Assembly (NCBI RefSeq): GCF_902459565.1
Contig: NZ_CABPSN010000006.1
Location: 1 to 64,000, forward strand
Reading direction: 5' to 3'
DNA from: Pandoraea aquatica
GTDB lineage: Bacteria; Pseudomonadota; Gammaproteobacteria; Burkholderiales; Burkholderiaceae
DNA length: 64,000 bases
Position numbers and translations under genes: made by a program. Within the stretch, counting starts at the first letter, position 1. The number at the start of each line of letters is the position of its first letter. Below, piece by piece: positions 54,893 through 64,000 of this stretch. Under the pieces are notes generated by a model that saw nothing but the letters and a program-made list of their open reading frames with translations, ran no database searches and was not told the origin of the DNA.

Positions 54893-55966
54893 ATGCTGTT
54901 ACTGAATCCGGGCCCCGTTACCCTGACCGAGCGTGTTCGCAAAAGCCTGCTGCAACCCGATCTGTGCCACCGCGAGCCTGAATTCTTCGACTTGCAGGAC
55001 GAAGCCCGCGCGCGTCTGACGGCCGTCTACGGCCTCGACCCGGCCGTGTGGACGCCGGTGCTGATGACCGGTTCGGGCACGGCTGCCGTCGAGAGCATGA
55101 CGGCCGGCCTCGTGCCGGAAGGCGGCCGCCTGCTGATCGTCGAGAACGGCGTGTACGGCGAGCGCATCTCGCAGATCGCCAAGCAATACGGCATCGATCA
55201 CGACGTCATCCATTTCGAATGGATGCAGGCACCGGATCTGGCGCAGATCGTCGCCAAGCTGGACGCGGCAGGCGAGCGTCCGTACACGAACGTGGCGATC
55301 ATTCACCACGAGACGACCACCGGCCGTCTGAACGATCTGACGGGCCTCTCGCGCGTGTGCCGTGAGCGGGGCATCGATCTGCTGGTCGACGGCGTGAGCA
55401 GCTTCGCCGCCGAAGCCATCGACTTCAACGACTCGGCCATCGTCGCCGTGGCCGCGACCGCGAACAAGTGCGTGCACGGCGTGCCGGGCGTGTCGTTCGT
55501 GCTCGTGCGCAAGGCCGCCCTCGCGAAGGCGTTCGCCCGTACCTACTATCTGGACATCGCGCGCCTCGCCAAGCTGCAAGCCGAGCGCAACACGCCGTTC
55601 ACGCCGTCCGTGCAGGCCTACTACGCGCTCGTCGAAGCCCTGCGTGAACTGGAAGACGCCGGTGGCTGGGAAAAGCGTCACGCGCACTACGGTGCGCTCG
55701 CCGAGCAAGCGCGCGCCGGTCTGGCCGCGCTGGGCATCGACAGCGTGCTGCCGCCGGGCGAATCGTCGGTGGTGCTGCGCGCGTACAAGCTTCCGGCCGG
55801 TGTCGACTATCCGCGTCTGCACGACTGGCTCAAGGCCGACGGCTTCGTCATCTATGCCGGTCAGGGCGGTCTGTCGAAGGAACTGTTCCGTATCTCGACG
55901 ATGGGCAACCTCACGGCGGCCGATATCGATCGCCTGCTGGCCTCCTTCGCCCGGCTGGTGAAGTAA
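54893..55966 (+). CDS. phnW: 2-aminoethylphosphonate-pyruvate transaminase
   Basis: 357 residues, class V PLP fold: LLLNPGPVTLTERVR at the start, Asp166 in LLVDGVSSF, and the PLP-binding Lys192 in ATANKCVHGVPG. Here it should run in the biosynthetic direction, aminating phosphonoacetaldehyde to 2-aminoethylphosphonate, because pepM and the decarboxylase are upstream and no phosphonatase (phnX) is present. GAGGAAG precedes the ATG; dxs begins 21 bp after its stop. Confidence 0.92.
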   Translation: MLLLNPGPVTLTERVRKSLLQPDLCHREPEFFDLQDEARARLTAVYGLDPAVWTPVLMTGSGTAAVESMTAGLVPEGGRLLIVENGVYGERISQIAKQYGIDHDVIHFEWMQAPDLAQIVAKLDAAGERPYTNVAIIHHETTTGRLNDLTGLSRVCRERGIDLLVDGVSSFAAEAIDFNDSAIVAVAATANKCVHGVPGVSFVLVRKAALAKAFARTYYLDIARLAKLQAERNTPFTPSVQAYYALVEALRELEDAGGWEKRHAHYGALAEQARAGLAALGIDSVLPPGESSVVLRAYKLPAGVDYPRLHDWLKADGFVIYAGQGGLSKELFRISTMGNLTAADIDRLLASFARLVK

Positions 55967-55987
55967 GCCGGGGACAGACGTTCAGCC

Positions 55988-57892
55988 ATGACAGATTTGC
56001 TAGCCAGCCTCCACTCCCCTGCCGAACTGCGCGCGCTCTCGCGTCCTGAATTGCGCCGCGTGGCCGACGAACTGCGCGCCTGCGTGCTCGAGAACGTCTC
56101 GCGCACCGGCGGGCACCTGTCGTCGAATCTGGGCACCGTCGAACTGACGATCGCCCTGCATTATGTCTTCGACACGCCGAACGACCGGATCGTGTGGGAC
56201 GTGGGTCATCAGACCTACCCGCACAAGATCCTGACCGGCCGACGCGAAGCCATGCCGACGCTGCGTCAGTGGCAAGGGCTGTCGGGCTTTCCGAAGCGCG
56301 ACGAATCGCCGTACGACACGTTCGGCACGGCGCATTCGAGCACATCGATTTCGGCAGCGCTGGGCATGGCGCTGGCGAGCAAGGTCAAGGGTGAAAAGCG
56401 TCACGCCATTGCCGTGATCGGCGATGGCGCGATGACGGCGGGCGAAGCCTTCGAAGCGCTGAACAATGCCGGCGTCTACGACGATCTGCCGTTTCTCGTC
56501 GTGCTCAACGACAACGATATGTCGATCTCGCCGCCGGTCGGCGCGCTCAATCAGTACCTCACGCGTCTGATGTCCGGTCAGTTCTACTCGGCCGGCAAGG
56601 AAAGCGTGCGCAATCTGCTGCGCAACGCGCCCGCGCCGATGCGCGAACTCGCCCACAAGCTCGAAGAACACGCCAAGGCCATCGTCTCGCCCACGGGCAC
56701 GATGTTCGAGGAATTCGGCTTCAACTATCTCGGCCCCATCGACGGCCACGATCTCGACGCGCTGATCCCCGCGCTCGAGAACATCAAAGCCCTCAAGGGG
56801 CCGCAGTTCCTGCACGTGGTGACGCGCAAGGGCCGTGGCTACAAGCTGGCCGAAGCCGATCCCGTGCTGTACCACGGGCCGGGCAAATTCAATCCGAGCG
56901 AAGGCATTCGTCCGGCCGCACCGGGCACCGTCTCGGCCAAGACCTACACGCAGGTGTTCGGGGAATGGCTGTGCGATGCGGCAGCGGCAGACAAGCGCGT
57001 TGTCGGCGTGACACCCGCCATGCGCGAAGGCTCCGGCCTCGTCGAGTTCGAAAAGCGCTTTCCGGAGCGTTACTACGACGTCGGCATTGCCGAGCAGCAC
57101 GCCGTCACGTTCGCGGGCGGGCTGGCGACGGAAGGCCTGCGCCCCGTCGTCGCGATCTACTCGACGTTCCTGCAACGCGGCTACGACCAGTTGATCCACG
57201 ACGTCGCCTTGCAGAATCTGCCGGTCCTCTTCGCAATCGACCGTGGCGGTCTGGTCGGTGCGGACGGTGCGACCCACGCGGGTGCGTACGACATCGCCTA
57301 TCTGCGCTGCATCCCGAATATGGTCGTGATGGCCCCGGCCGACGAGAACGAATGCCGTCAGATGTTGCAGACGGCGTTGGGTATCGACGGACCCAGCGCG
57401 GTGCGTTATCCGCGCGGCACCGGCCCCGGTGTGAAGACCGAAGCGGGTCTGTCCACGCTGCCGGTCGGCCGTGCTCAGGTGCGACGTCAGAGCGCTGCGC
57501 CCGCAGGCAAGCGCGTCGCGATTCTGGCCTTCGGGTCGATGGTCGCGCTGGCCGAACAGGTGGCGGACGCCTTCGATGCGAGCGTGGTGAACATGCGCTT
57601 CGTCAAACCGCTGGACGAAGCGACGGTACTGGAGATGGCGCGTACGCACGACCTCGTGGTGACGCTCGAAGAAGCGTCGGTGATGGGCGGTGCGGGCACG
57701 GCGTGCGTGGAAGCACTCAACGCCAACGGCGTGCTCGTCCCTGTGCTGCAACTGGGTCTGCCGGACACGTACATCGATCAGGGCACGCCCGCGCAGCAAC
57801 TGGCCTCCGTCGGCCTCGATGTGCCGGGCGTCACGGCCTCGATTCGCCGGGCGATGGCTGAGCGTCTCGGTGGATCTGTCGAGGCGGTGTAG
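55988..57892 (+). CDS. dxs: 1-deoxy-D-xylulose-5-phosphate synthase
   Basis: 634 residues, full-length: [17 protein letters not shown], the ThDP motif [19 protein letters not shown], and [16 protein letters not shown] in the transketolase-like second domain. It condenses pyruvate and glyceraldehyde 3-phosphate in the first step of the MEP pathway to isoprenoids, including hopanoids. It lies 21 bp after phnW with no terminator between, so it is probably co-transcribed with the phosphonate genes. Confidence 0.96.
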   Translation: MTDLLASLHSPAELRALSRPELRRVADELRACVLENVSRTGGHLSSNLGTVELTIALHYVFDTPNDRIVWDVGHQTYPHKILTGRREAMPTLRQWQGLSGFPKRDESPYDTFGTAHSSTSISAALGMALASKVKGEKRHAIAVIGDGAMTAGEAFEALNNAGVYDDLPFLVVLNDNDMSISPPVGALNQYLTRLMSGQFYSAGKESVRNLLRNAPAPMRELAHKLEEHAKAIVSPTGTMFEEFGFNYLGPIDGHDLDALIPALENIKALKGPQFLHVVTRKGRGYKLAEADPVLYHGPGKFNPSEGIRPAAPGTVSAKTYTQVFGEWLCDAAAADKRVVGVTPAMREGSGLVEFEKRFPERYYDVGIAEQHAVTFAGGLATEGLRPVVAIYSTFLQRGYDQLIHDVALQNLPVLFAIDRGGLVGADGATHAGAYDIAYLRCIPNMVVMAPADENECRQMLQTALGIDGPSAVRYPRGTGPGVKTEAGLSTLPVGRAQVRRQSAAPAGKRVAILAFGSMVALAEQVADAFDASVVNMRFVKPLDEATVLEMARTHDLVVTLEEASVMGGAGTACVEALNANGVLVPVLQLGLPDTYIDQGTPAQQLASVGLDVPGVTASIRRAMAERLGGSVEAV

Positions 57893-57946
57893 TGCGCCTT
57901 TGACGGCGTTCGCGGCGCATCGACATCACAGTCCGTCGCCCCCAAG

Positions 57947-57974
57947 AAAAACGGCACCTTTCGGTGCCGTTTTT
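57947..57974. terminator. Bidirectional terminator between dxs and hpnN
   Basis: A 12-bp stem (AAAAACGGCACC/GGTGCCGTTTTT) with a TTTC loop provides T runs on both strands. It ends the phosphonate-dxs transcript and the convergent hpnN transcript. Confidence 0.92.
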
Positions 57975-57996
57975 CATTGCTTTCGGATTCAACGCA

Positions 57997-60633
57997 TCAG
58001 GACTGCTTCGGCGGCACGGCTTTCTCGCGCGGCCGGCCCATCAGCACCGGCTGGAAGAACACAGCGCCGATGAGCGTGCACACGAGCGAGAGCGCCAGCA
58101 GCTTGCCCATGCTCGACGTGCCCGGGTGATGCGACAGCCAGAGGCTGCCGAACGCGATGCCCGTGGTTGCCGCAGACAGCACGATCGCCTGCGTCAGCCC
58201 CGACGCCAGCAAGCGGTACTGTCCGTGACGCCAAGCGATCACGTAGTAGATCTTGAACGCCACCCCCACGCCCAGCAGCAACGGCAGCGCGATGATGTTC
58301 GCGAAGTTCAGCGGTAGTCCGATCAGCACCGTCACTTCGAGCGTCACGGCCGCCGAGACCAGCAGCGGGACCAACGTGCGCAGCACGTCGCCGAAGTTGC
58401 GCAGCGCCAGCCACAGCAGGACCGTGATCGACAGCAGCGCCCACGCGCCCGCCTCGATGAACGCGCGAATGATCGTGTTGGCCGAGCGCAGAATCGAGAT
58501 CGGACCGCCGACCGCGTCCGGCGTCGTGCGCAGGACAGCCTCGGTGAATTTGCGCAGCATCACGTCGTCGCTCGGGTCCGCGCCCTTCTCCACGCGCGGC
58601 GAGATGTTGACGAGGGCGCGTCCGTCGGCGGCCACCCACTGCGACGCGATGTCCTTCGGCAACGATTCGCGCGTGACCGACTGCGGCTGCAAGGCGTCGC
58701 GCAGTTGACCGAGCGCCAGCTTCAGCGGGTCGGCAATCGCGCGGTCTGCACGGTCGCGCGTGGCCGGATCAGCCGCAGCGAGCTTGCGCATCGCCGCTGC
58801 CAGACGCTGCGCTTCCTTCGCGCCCTCGCCCGGGTAATCGAGTGCGGCATCTTCCAACTGACCAGCGGCCGTCTTGAGCGCCGAGACGCGCGTGGCATCC
58901 GGCACAGCGGCCAACGGTGTTTGCGTGAGCACCGGCAGCAGCGACTTCGCCGCCGTGCCGATCATCGCCAGCTTGGCGGGCTGGTCGGACGGCAGGAACG
59001 TGGTGAGCGTCACCACGCGGCCGATTTCCGGCACCGCACGCAGCTTGGCGGCTTCGGCATCGGCATCCGCCAGATTCGGCGCGAGCAACTGCACATCGTT
59101 GACGCCCGCTTCCGGCGAATTCGACAGATCGATGAGCGTCGCCATCGACTCCGTATGCGGGTCTTTCAGATGCAGCGGATTGAAATCGAAATGCAAATGC
59201 GCGAGCAGCGGCAACCCGGCAATGACCAGCGCGAGCGTGCCGTACAGCAACGGCTTGCGGTGCTTCTCGGTGAAATCGTCGACCGGCCCGAGGCTGCGGA
59301 ACCCGGGCGGGCTCGGCTCACCCTTCGGCTTGAACACGCTGATGAGCGCCGGCAGCAAGGTGATCGCCGACGGGAACGCCACGCACAGAATGCCCACACC
59401 CGCGATCAGGCCCAGCTCGGACACGCCGCGATAGTCCGTCGGCAGGAACGAGAAGAAGCTGGCCGCCGTGGCCGCTGCAGCCAGCGTGAGCGGCATGGCA
59501 ATCTGCTTGCCTGCGCCACCCAACGCGCCGCGCAACACCTCGTCGCCCGATTTGCCTTCGTCATGTTCCAGTCGATGACGCTCTTCCCGATAACGCACAC
59601 CGAACTGAATGCCGAAGTCCACCCCAATGCCGACGAAGAGCACCGCGAACGCGACGGAAATCATATTGAGCGCGCCGACCATCATCAGACCGAGCGCAAA
59701 CGTGACGGCAAGCCCCGCGAGCAAGGTAATGAAGACCGCGAGAATCATCTTGCCCGAGCGCACGGCCAACCACAGCACCACAAGTACGGCGAGCAGCGTG
59801 ATGACGGCGTTCGGCCCGGCGTCCTGACGCACCGACGCGAACTCCTCGTCCGACAGCGGACGCGGGCCGGTGAGGCGCACCGTCGCGCCGTAGCGCTCCG
59901 CGAGCTTCAGGTCGGCCACCGCATCGCGAATGCGCGTGGCCGCGTTAGCACCTGCTTCGAGCGCGCCGTAATCCAGCACCGGCTGCACCTGCACGTAGCT
60001 GCGCGCGACGGTATCGGGCGCGACCAGTGCGCGCCACGACATCGCGGCCGGACGATTCGCGAGTACCGCTTCCGAGGCGTCTGCCGCGTTGCCCAGCAAG
60101 CGCGACATATCGGAGAGTTTCACCTGACCGGTGAGCAACGGCGTCTGCAAGGTCACCGACAGCAGGTTCGACAGACCGGCGAGGCTCGGGTCCTGCGCGA
60201 GACGGTTGAGCAACGGTTTGGCGTCTTCGAGCTTGCCGGTGAGCGATTTGACGTCGCCCGTCGACGCGAAAAGTAATGCGTTGTGTGCGAAGAAATCGCC
60301 CGCGCCGGGACGGCTCACCGCGCGGAACACATCCGTCTCGCTTTCGAGCTTGGCCGCCAGCTCGGCAGCGGCCTTGTCGGCGAACTCGGCGGCGGGAGCC
60401 TGCACGACGGCCAGCGTCAGGTCGGTCTTCTGCGGGAACGCACGGTCGATTTCACGACCGCGTTCGGCGGCCGGGGTATTCAGATCGATCAGGCTGGACA
60501 CGTCGGTGTTGATCGCGAAATGCTTGGCGACATACACACAACTGGCGACCACGAGCAGCAGCGAAGCGAAGATGACCGGGTACGCGTGCTTCGCCGAAAA
60601 ACGGACGATGCGCACGACGAGCGAAGTCAGCAT
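57997..60633 (-). CDS. hpnN: Hopanoid transporter HpnN (RND/MMPL family)
   Basis: 878 residues with twelve transmembrane helices in two halves and large periplasmic loops; the sterol-sensing-like core [26 protein letters not shown] and the late [19 protein letters not shown] are characteristic. HpnN moves hopanoids from the inner to the outer membrane. The start [19 protein letters not shown] is preferred over an in-frame start 69 bp upstream. Divergent from the MlaC/HpnM gene. Confidence 0.9.
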   Translation of the reverse strand: MLTSLVVRIVRFSAKHAYPVIFASLLLVVASCVYVAKHFAINTDVSSLIDLNTPAAERGREIDRAFPQKTDLTLAVVQAPAAEFADKAAAELAAKLESETDVFRAVSRPGAGDFFAHNALLFASTGDVKSLTGKLEDAKPLLNRLAQDPSLAGLSNLLSVTLQTPLLTGQVKLSDMSRLLGNAADASEAVLANRPAAMSWRALVAPDTVARSYVQVQPVLDYGALEAGANAATRIRDAVADLKLAERYGATVRLTGPRPLSDEEFASVRQDAGPNAVITLLAVLVVLWLAVRSGKMILAVFITLLAGLAVTFALGLMMVGALNMISVAFAVLFVGIGVDFGIQFGVRYREERHRLEHDEGKSGDEVLRGALGGAGKQIAMPLTLAAAATAASFFSFLPTDYRGVSELGLIAGVGILCVAFPSAITLLPALISVFKPKGEPSPPGFRSLGPVDDFTEKHRKPLLYGTLALVIAGLPLLAHLHFDFNPLHLKDPHTESMATLIDLSNSPEAGVNDVQLLAPNLADADAEAAKLRAVPEIGRVVTLTTFLPSDQPAKLAMIGTAAKSLLPVLTQTPLAAVPDATRVSALKTAAGQLEDAALDYPGEGAKEAQRLAAAMRKLAAADPATRDRADRAIADPLKLALGQLRDALQPQSVTRESLPKDIASQWVAADGRALVNISPRVEKGADPSDDVMLRKFTEAVLRTTPDAVGGPISILRSANTIIRAFIEAGAWALLSITVLLWLALRNFGDVLRTLVPLLVSAAVTLEVTVLIGLPLNFANIIALPLLLGVGVAFKIYYVIAWRHGQYRLLASGLTQAIVLSAATTGIAFGSLWLSHHPGTSSMGKLLALSLVCTLIGAVFFQPVLMGRPREKAVPPKQS

Positions 60634-60886
60634 GAAGCGGTTCCGGAAGAAAGTGGAAGTCTCACTGTGACGTCCGACGCATGGCCCACCGCCCCTCAAC
60701 ACGTAACGAAAGGTTAAACATTAGCGGGCATCAGGAACCAATCGCGCAGAAAATCCGTCGATCAGCCACAGAATGCGCAGAGAACAGTGAATTTACAAAA
60801 TCGCAGCAGTATACAGGGGCCGGGTGTGCGTCACGTGCACTACACTACGGCCTACCCCCGAATCCAACCTATTCAGACAAGCTGGC

Positions 60887-61537
60887 ATGAATAAATTCCT
60901 GATGACGGTGGCTGCCGTCGCATTGAGCGGTATCGGCAGCGTAGCGACCGTATCCAGTGCCTGGGCCCAGGCAAGCGCCAATCCGAACGACATGGTGAAG
61001 ACGGCCGTCGAGACGGTCGTCAAGGGCGTGAAGGCCGATCCGGCAGCCAAGACCGGTGACGTCACCGCCACGGCGCGCGTCGTCGCCCGCGACTTCCTGC
61101 CGTACGCCGACTTCCAGCGCACCACGCGCTTCGCCGTCGGCCCCAAAGCCTTCGACGCCGCCACGCCCGCCCAGCAGCAGCAAGTCTTCGAGCAGTTCCA
61201 GCAACTGCTGGTGAACACCTTTGCACTGCAACTCTCGCAAGTGCGCGGTAACGACCTGACGTTCAAGTTCGATCCGGCAAAGCTCACGGCAAACAGCAGC
61301 GACGTGGTGGTCGGTGCGACCGTCAGCGGCACGGGCGACAACCTGTCGGTGGCTTACCGTCTCACGAAGACCGACAAGGGCTGGAAGATCTACGACATCA
61401 ACATGATGGGCGAGAACGTGGCCAACGCCTGGCTGATCCAGTTGTACCAGCCGCAGTTCAAGGCGCGCATCGCTCAGGGCGGCATCGACAGCCTGATTGC
61501 CTACCTGCGCGAGAAGAACGACCGTTTCGGCAAATAA
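60887..61537 (+). CDS. hpnM: HpnM / MlaC-family periplasmic lipid-binding protein
   Basis: 216 residues: signal peptide (about 1-28, ending SSAWAQ) and a Tol_Tol/Ttg2-MlaC domain (about 30-210, ARDFLPYADFQRTTRFAVGPKAF, WKIYDINMMGENVANAWLIQLY). MlaC proteins carry phospholipids across the periplasm; the branch next to hpnN is called HpnM and probably carries a hopanoid or phospholipid. No mlaFEDB genes are nearby, which favours HpnM over MlaC. Confidence 0.82.
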   Translation: MNKFLMTVAAVALSGIGSVATVSSAWAQASANPNDMVKTAVETVVKGVKADPAAKTGDVTATARVVARDFLPYADFQRTTRFAVGPKAFDAATPAQQQQVFEQFQQLLVNTFALQLSQVRGNDLTFKFDPAKLTANSSDVVVGATVSGTGDNLSVAYRLTKTDKGWKIYDINMMGENVANAWLIQLYQPQFKARIAQGGIDSLIAYLREKNDRFGK

Positions 61538-61897
61538 AATCAACGACTTAAGCAAGGCCAGTCGGAACCCATTCGCTTCCAGCCGGACAGATTGAATGAC
61601 CGTTCGCCGAGATTTCCGGAGAATGGCAGCAGGATCGGCGCAGAACTCATCCAGATCGGCGCCGATTCGTCAACATTTATGCAACACTTGCGGGCGCTCT
61701 CCTACCGGGGGTCGCCAGCAATATTTGGCAGCCACGGTTACAATCGCTGCTTGTCAAACGACCGGACGGCGGTCCCCCCGCGGGTGTGTACGATTTGCCA
61801 TCGAAACTGGCCCCGTACTCTTCAGTGCGCCTTGATCACTGGCGCATGGAAGCCCGATAGAAACCGCCATCCCGGCCGACCTGAGCCGGAGAGCTGA
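61538..61897. other. Leader region of ispH
   Basis: 360 bp between hpnM and ispH. Short open frames here lack ribosome-binding sites. I see no clear terminator hairpin after hpnM and no convincing promoter or regulatory palindrome. Confidence 0.4.
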
Positions 61898-62857
61898 ATG
61901 CAAGTCTTACTTGCCCAACCCCGCGGGTTTTGTGCGGGTGTCATACGTGCCATCGAGATCGTAGAACGTGCGCTGGAGAAATACGGCGCACCGGTCTACG
62001 TTCGCCATGAGATCGTCCATAACAAGCATGTGGTCGATTCGCTCAAGGCGAAGGGTGCGCGCTTTATCGCCGAGTTGTCCGAAGCCCCTGCGGGCGCTGT
62101 CACCATTTTCAGCGCCCATGGCGTCGCACGCGTCGTCGAGCAGGAAGCGGAGATTCGCGGTCTGAAGGTGCTCAATGCCACCTGCCCGCTTGTCACCAAG
62201 GTACACATTCAAGGCAAGAATTACGTGTCTGCCGGCCGTGAAGTCATTCTGATCGGTCACGCCGGGCACCCGGAAGTCGAGGGGACGATGGGCCAGATCG
62301 ACGGTCCGGTTCACCTCGTACAGACCGAGGCCGATGTCGACGCCCTGCCGCTCGCCATTGACACGCCGGTCTCGTACGTCACGCAGACCACGCTGTCGGT
62401 CGACGAGACTCGCGGTATCATTGCTGCGCTGCAACGTCGCTTTACCAATATCGTCGGCCCGAACACCAAAGACATTTGCTACGCCACGCAGAATCGCCAG
62501 ACCGCCGTGCGCGAGCTGTGCGAGCGTGTGGACGTACTGCTCGTGGTCGGGGCGACGAATAGCTCGAACTCGAACCGCCTGCGTGAAATCGGCTCCGAAA
62601 TGGGGCTGCCGAGCTATCTCGTGGCCGACGGCTCCGAGGTAAATCCGGAATGGGTGCGCGGCAAAGCCCGCATCGGCATTACCGCAGGGGCGTCCGCGCC
62701 CGAGCGCATGGTCGAAGACGTGATCGATGCGCTGCGTCGCATCGACACGGTCGAAGTGACTCTCATGGACGGCATCGAGGAAACCATCCAGTTCCGCTTG
62801 CCGTCGGAATTGACCAAAGACGAGCCGGTCGCCGCACAACACGCGGTCGCTGGCTAA
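61898..62857 (+). CDS. ispH: 4-hydroxy-3-methylbut-2-enyl diphosphate reductase
   Basis: 319 residues with the three cluster-binding cysteines in [19 protein letters not shown] and [10 protein letters not shown]. It is the last MEP-pathway enzyme, an iron-sulfur protein making IPP and DMAPP. GGAGAG precedes the ATG. HpnH follows after 23 bp, linking isoprenoid supply with hopanoid side-chain synthesis. Confidence 0.96.
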   Translation: MQVLLAQPRGFCAGVIRAIEIVERALEKYGAPVYVRHEIVHNKHVVDSLKAKGARFIAELSEAPAGAVTIFSAHGVARVVEQEAEIRGLKVLNATCPLVTKVHIQGKNYVSAGREVILIGHAGHPEVEGTMGQIDGPVHLVQTEADVDALPLAIDTPVSYVTQTTLSVDETRGIIAALQRRFTNIVGPNTKDICYATQNRQTAVRELCERVDVLLVVGATNSSNSNRLREIGSEMGLPSYLVADGSEVNPEWVRGKARIGITAGASAPERMVEDVIDALRRIDTVEVTLMDGIEETIQFRLPSELTKDEPVAAQHAVAG

Positions 62858-62880
62858 CGCTATACGAACAGGAGCCGAAC

Positions 62881-64000
62881 TTGGCCATCCCCTTCCTGCA
62901 ACAGGCGTATGTTGGCGCCTATCTGATGAAGCAACGCTTCAAGGGCAACAAGCGCTACCCGCTGGTGCTGATGCTCGAACCGCTCTTCCGCTGCAACCTG
63001 GCTTGCTCGGGCTGCGGCAAGATCGACTATCCGGACCCCATCCTGAACCAGCGCGTCTCGCTCAAGGACTCCCTTGACGCCGTGGACGAGTGCGGCGCAC
63101 CGGTCGTCTCGATCGCCGGCGGCGAGCCGCTGCTGCACAAGGAAATGCCGCAGATCGTCAAGGGCATCATCGAGCGCAAGAAGTTCGTCTATCTGTGCAC
63201 GAACGCCCTGCTGCTCGAAAAGAAGATCGACGACTACGAGCCGAGCCCGTTCTTCGTGTGGTCGATCCACCTCGACGGCGACCGTGAAATGCACGACGCC
63301 GCCGTGTCGCAGGAAGGTGTGTACGACCGCGCCGTGGCCGCCATCAAGCTGGCGAAGTCGCGCGGCTTCCGTGTGAACATCAACTGCACGCTGTTCAACA
63401 ACGCCGATCCGGAAAAGGTCGCCAAGTTCTTCGATTCGACGAAGGACCTGGGCCTCGACGGCATCACCGTGTCGCCGGGCTACGCTTACGAGCGCGCTCC
63501 GGACCAGCAGCACTTCCTGAACCGTTCGAAGACCAAGCAACTGTTCCGCGACATTCTCAAGCGCGGCAACGGCGGCAAGAACTGGACGTTCAGCCAGTCG
63601 AGCCTGTTCCTGGACTTCCTCGCCGGCAACCGTTCGTACCACTGCACGCCGTGGGGCAACCCGACGCGTACGGTGTTCGGCTGGCAGCGTCCGTGCTACC
63701 TGCTCGGCGAAGGCTATGCCAAGACGTACACGGAACTGATGGACACCACCGACTGGGACAAGTACGGTGTGGGCAACTACGAGAAGTGCGCCGACTGCAT
63801 GGTGCACAGCGGCTTCGAAGCCACGGCTGTGAACGAAACGATCTCGCATCCGCTGCGTGCGCTGGGCGTGGCGCTCAAGGGCGTTCGCACCGAAGGCAAG
63901 ATGGCAGACGACATCTCGTTCGCCAAGCAGCGTCCGGCCGAGTTCGTGTTCTCGAAGCACGTCGAGATCAAGCTCGACGAATTGCGCCGGGCCAAGGCGT
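62881..64000 (+). CDS. hpnH: Adenosyl-hopene transferase HpnH (3' end outside window)
   Basis: 373 residues are visible and the frame is open at the right edge; the family is about 380 long, so it is nearly complete. It is a radical SAM protein with CNLACSGC in MLEPLFRCNLACSGCGK and IAGGEPLLHKEMPQ, and adds the 5'-deoxyadenosyl group to diploptene, starting C35 hopanoid formation. It starts at TTG (AIPFLQQAYVG follows) with AGGAG 8 bp upstream. Same transcript as ispH. Confidence 0.95.
   Translation, partial: MAIPFLQQAYVGAYLMKQRFKGNKRYPLVLMLEPLFRCNLACSGCGKIDYPDPILNQRVSLKDSLDAVDECGAPVVSIAGGEPLLHKEMPQIVKGIIERKKFVYLCTNALLLEKKIDDYEPSPFFVWSIHLDGDREMHDAAVSQEGVYDRAVAAIKLAKSRGFRVNINCTLFNNADPEKVAKFFDSTKDLGLDGITVSPGYAYERAPDQQHFLNRSKTKQLFRDILKRGNGGKNWTFSQSSLFLDFLAGNRSYHCTPWGNPTRTVFGWQRPCYLLGEGYAKTYTELMDTTDWDKYGVGNYEKCADCMVHSGFEATAVNETISHPLRALGVALKGVRTEGKMADDISFAKQRPAEFVFSKHVEIKLDELRRAKA

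Noticed and set aside
48660-55966. Phosphonate degradation cluster
   Set aside because: PEP mutase and phosphonopyruvate decarboxylase are biosynthetic, and no phnX, phnA or C-P lyase gene is present.
56000-57799. A 599-codon leftward open frame opposite dxs
   Set aside because: Antisense shadow of dxs with no domain; dxs itself is unmistakable.
59561-60276. Rightward frames opposite hpnN
   Set aside because: Shadows; hpnN has full RND-family features on the other strand.

Overview
The window is high-GC, densely coded DNA from a betaproteobacterium. Csu-type pilus genes, an AlgP/H1-like histone with an HU domain, hopanoid genes (hpnH, hpnM, hpnN, an hpnL-like gene), mhpE/mhpF and FecIR-type signalling point to Burkholderiaceae, most likely Pandoraea. 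The genus is an inference; no rRNA or tRNA gene was seen.

Layout. 1-5.3 kb: the start of etfB, then a leftward catabolic set (MFS permease, amidohydrolase, FAD-linked oxidase, GntR/FCD regulator) and a small monooxygenase-fold protein. 5.5-11.2 kb: an ammonium transporter behind a sigma-54 promoter, then an iron-type cell-surface signalling unit (ECF sigma factor, FecR anti-sigma, TonB receptor with STN domain) behind a promoter that overlaps a Fur-like box. 11.3-27.7 kb: a second, leftward signalling unit (barrel-less STN/TonB_C protein, ECF sigma factor, FecR) leading into one 4574-residue filamentous-haemagglutinin-family exoprotein. Its promoter carries a near-perfect Pho box, so the unit resembles the phosphate-starvation PUMA3 (VreA-VreI-VreR)/PdtA arrangement of Pseudomonas aeruginosa. 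28.1-32.9 kb: a four-gene Csu-type chaperone-usher pilus operon. 32.9-38.7 kb: an orphan 537-residue protein, a PilZ protein translationally coupled to an IclR regulator, and the aldolase/dehydrogenase pair mhpE-mhpF. 38.8-39.2 kb: a non-coding stretch with three equally built repeats, each with a perfect DnaA box. 39.6-48.3 kb: pagP, a sugar-type MFS transporter, a secreted protein, an H1/HU protein, an orphan solute-binding protein, a YqjI/YqjH-like PadR regulator and siderophore-reductase pair, a small unknown protein and an SDR.

48.6-64 kb: the most striking region. Seven tightly packed rightward genes encode a CDP-alcohol phosphatidyltransferase fused to a 2-oxoglutarate/Fe(II) oxygenase, an HpnL-like membrane protein, a nucleotidyltransferase, a PEP mutase-nucleotidyltransferase fusion, phosphonopyruvate decarboxylase, 2-aminoethylphosphonate transaminase, and then dxs. 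They are followed by hpnN, hpnM, ispH and hpnH. The set reads as a complete pathway from PEP to a nucleotide-activated aminoethylphosphonate and onto a lipid, possibly hydroxylated, physically joined to isoprenoid and hopanoid genes. Sequence supports the enzyme families; the phosphonolipid product is an inference.
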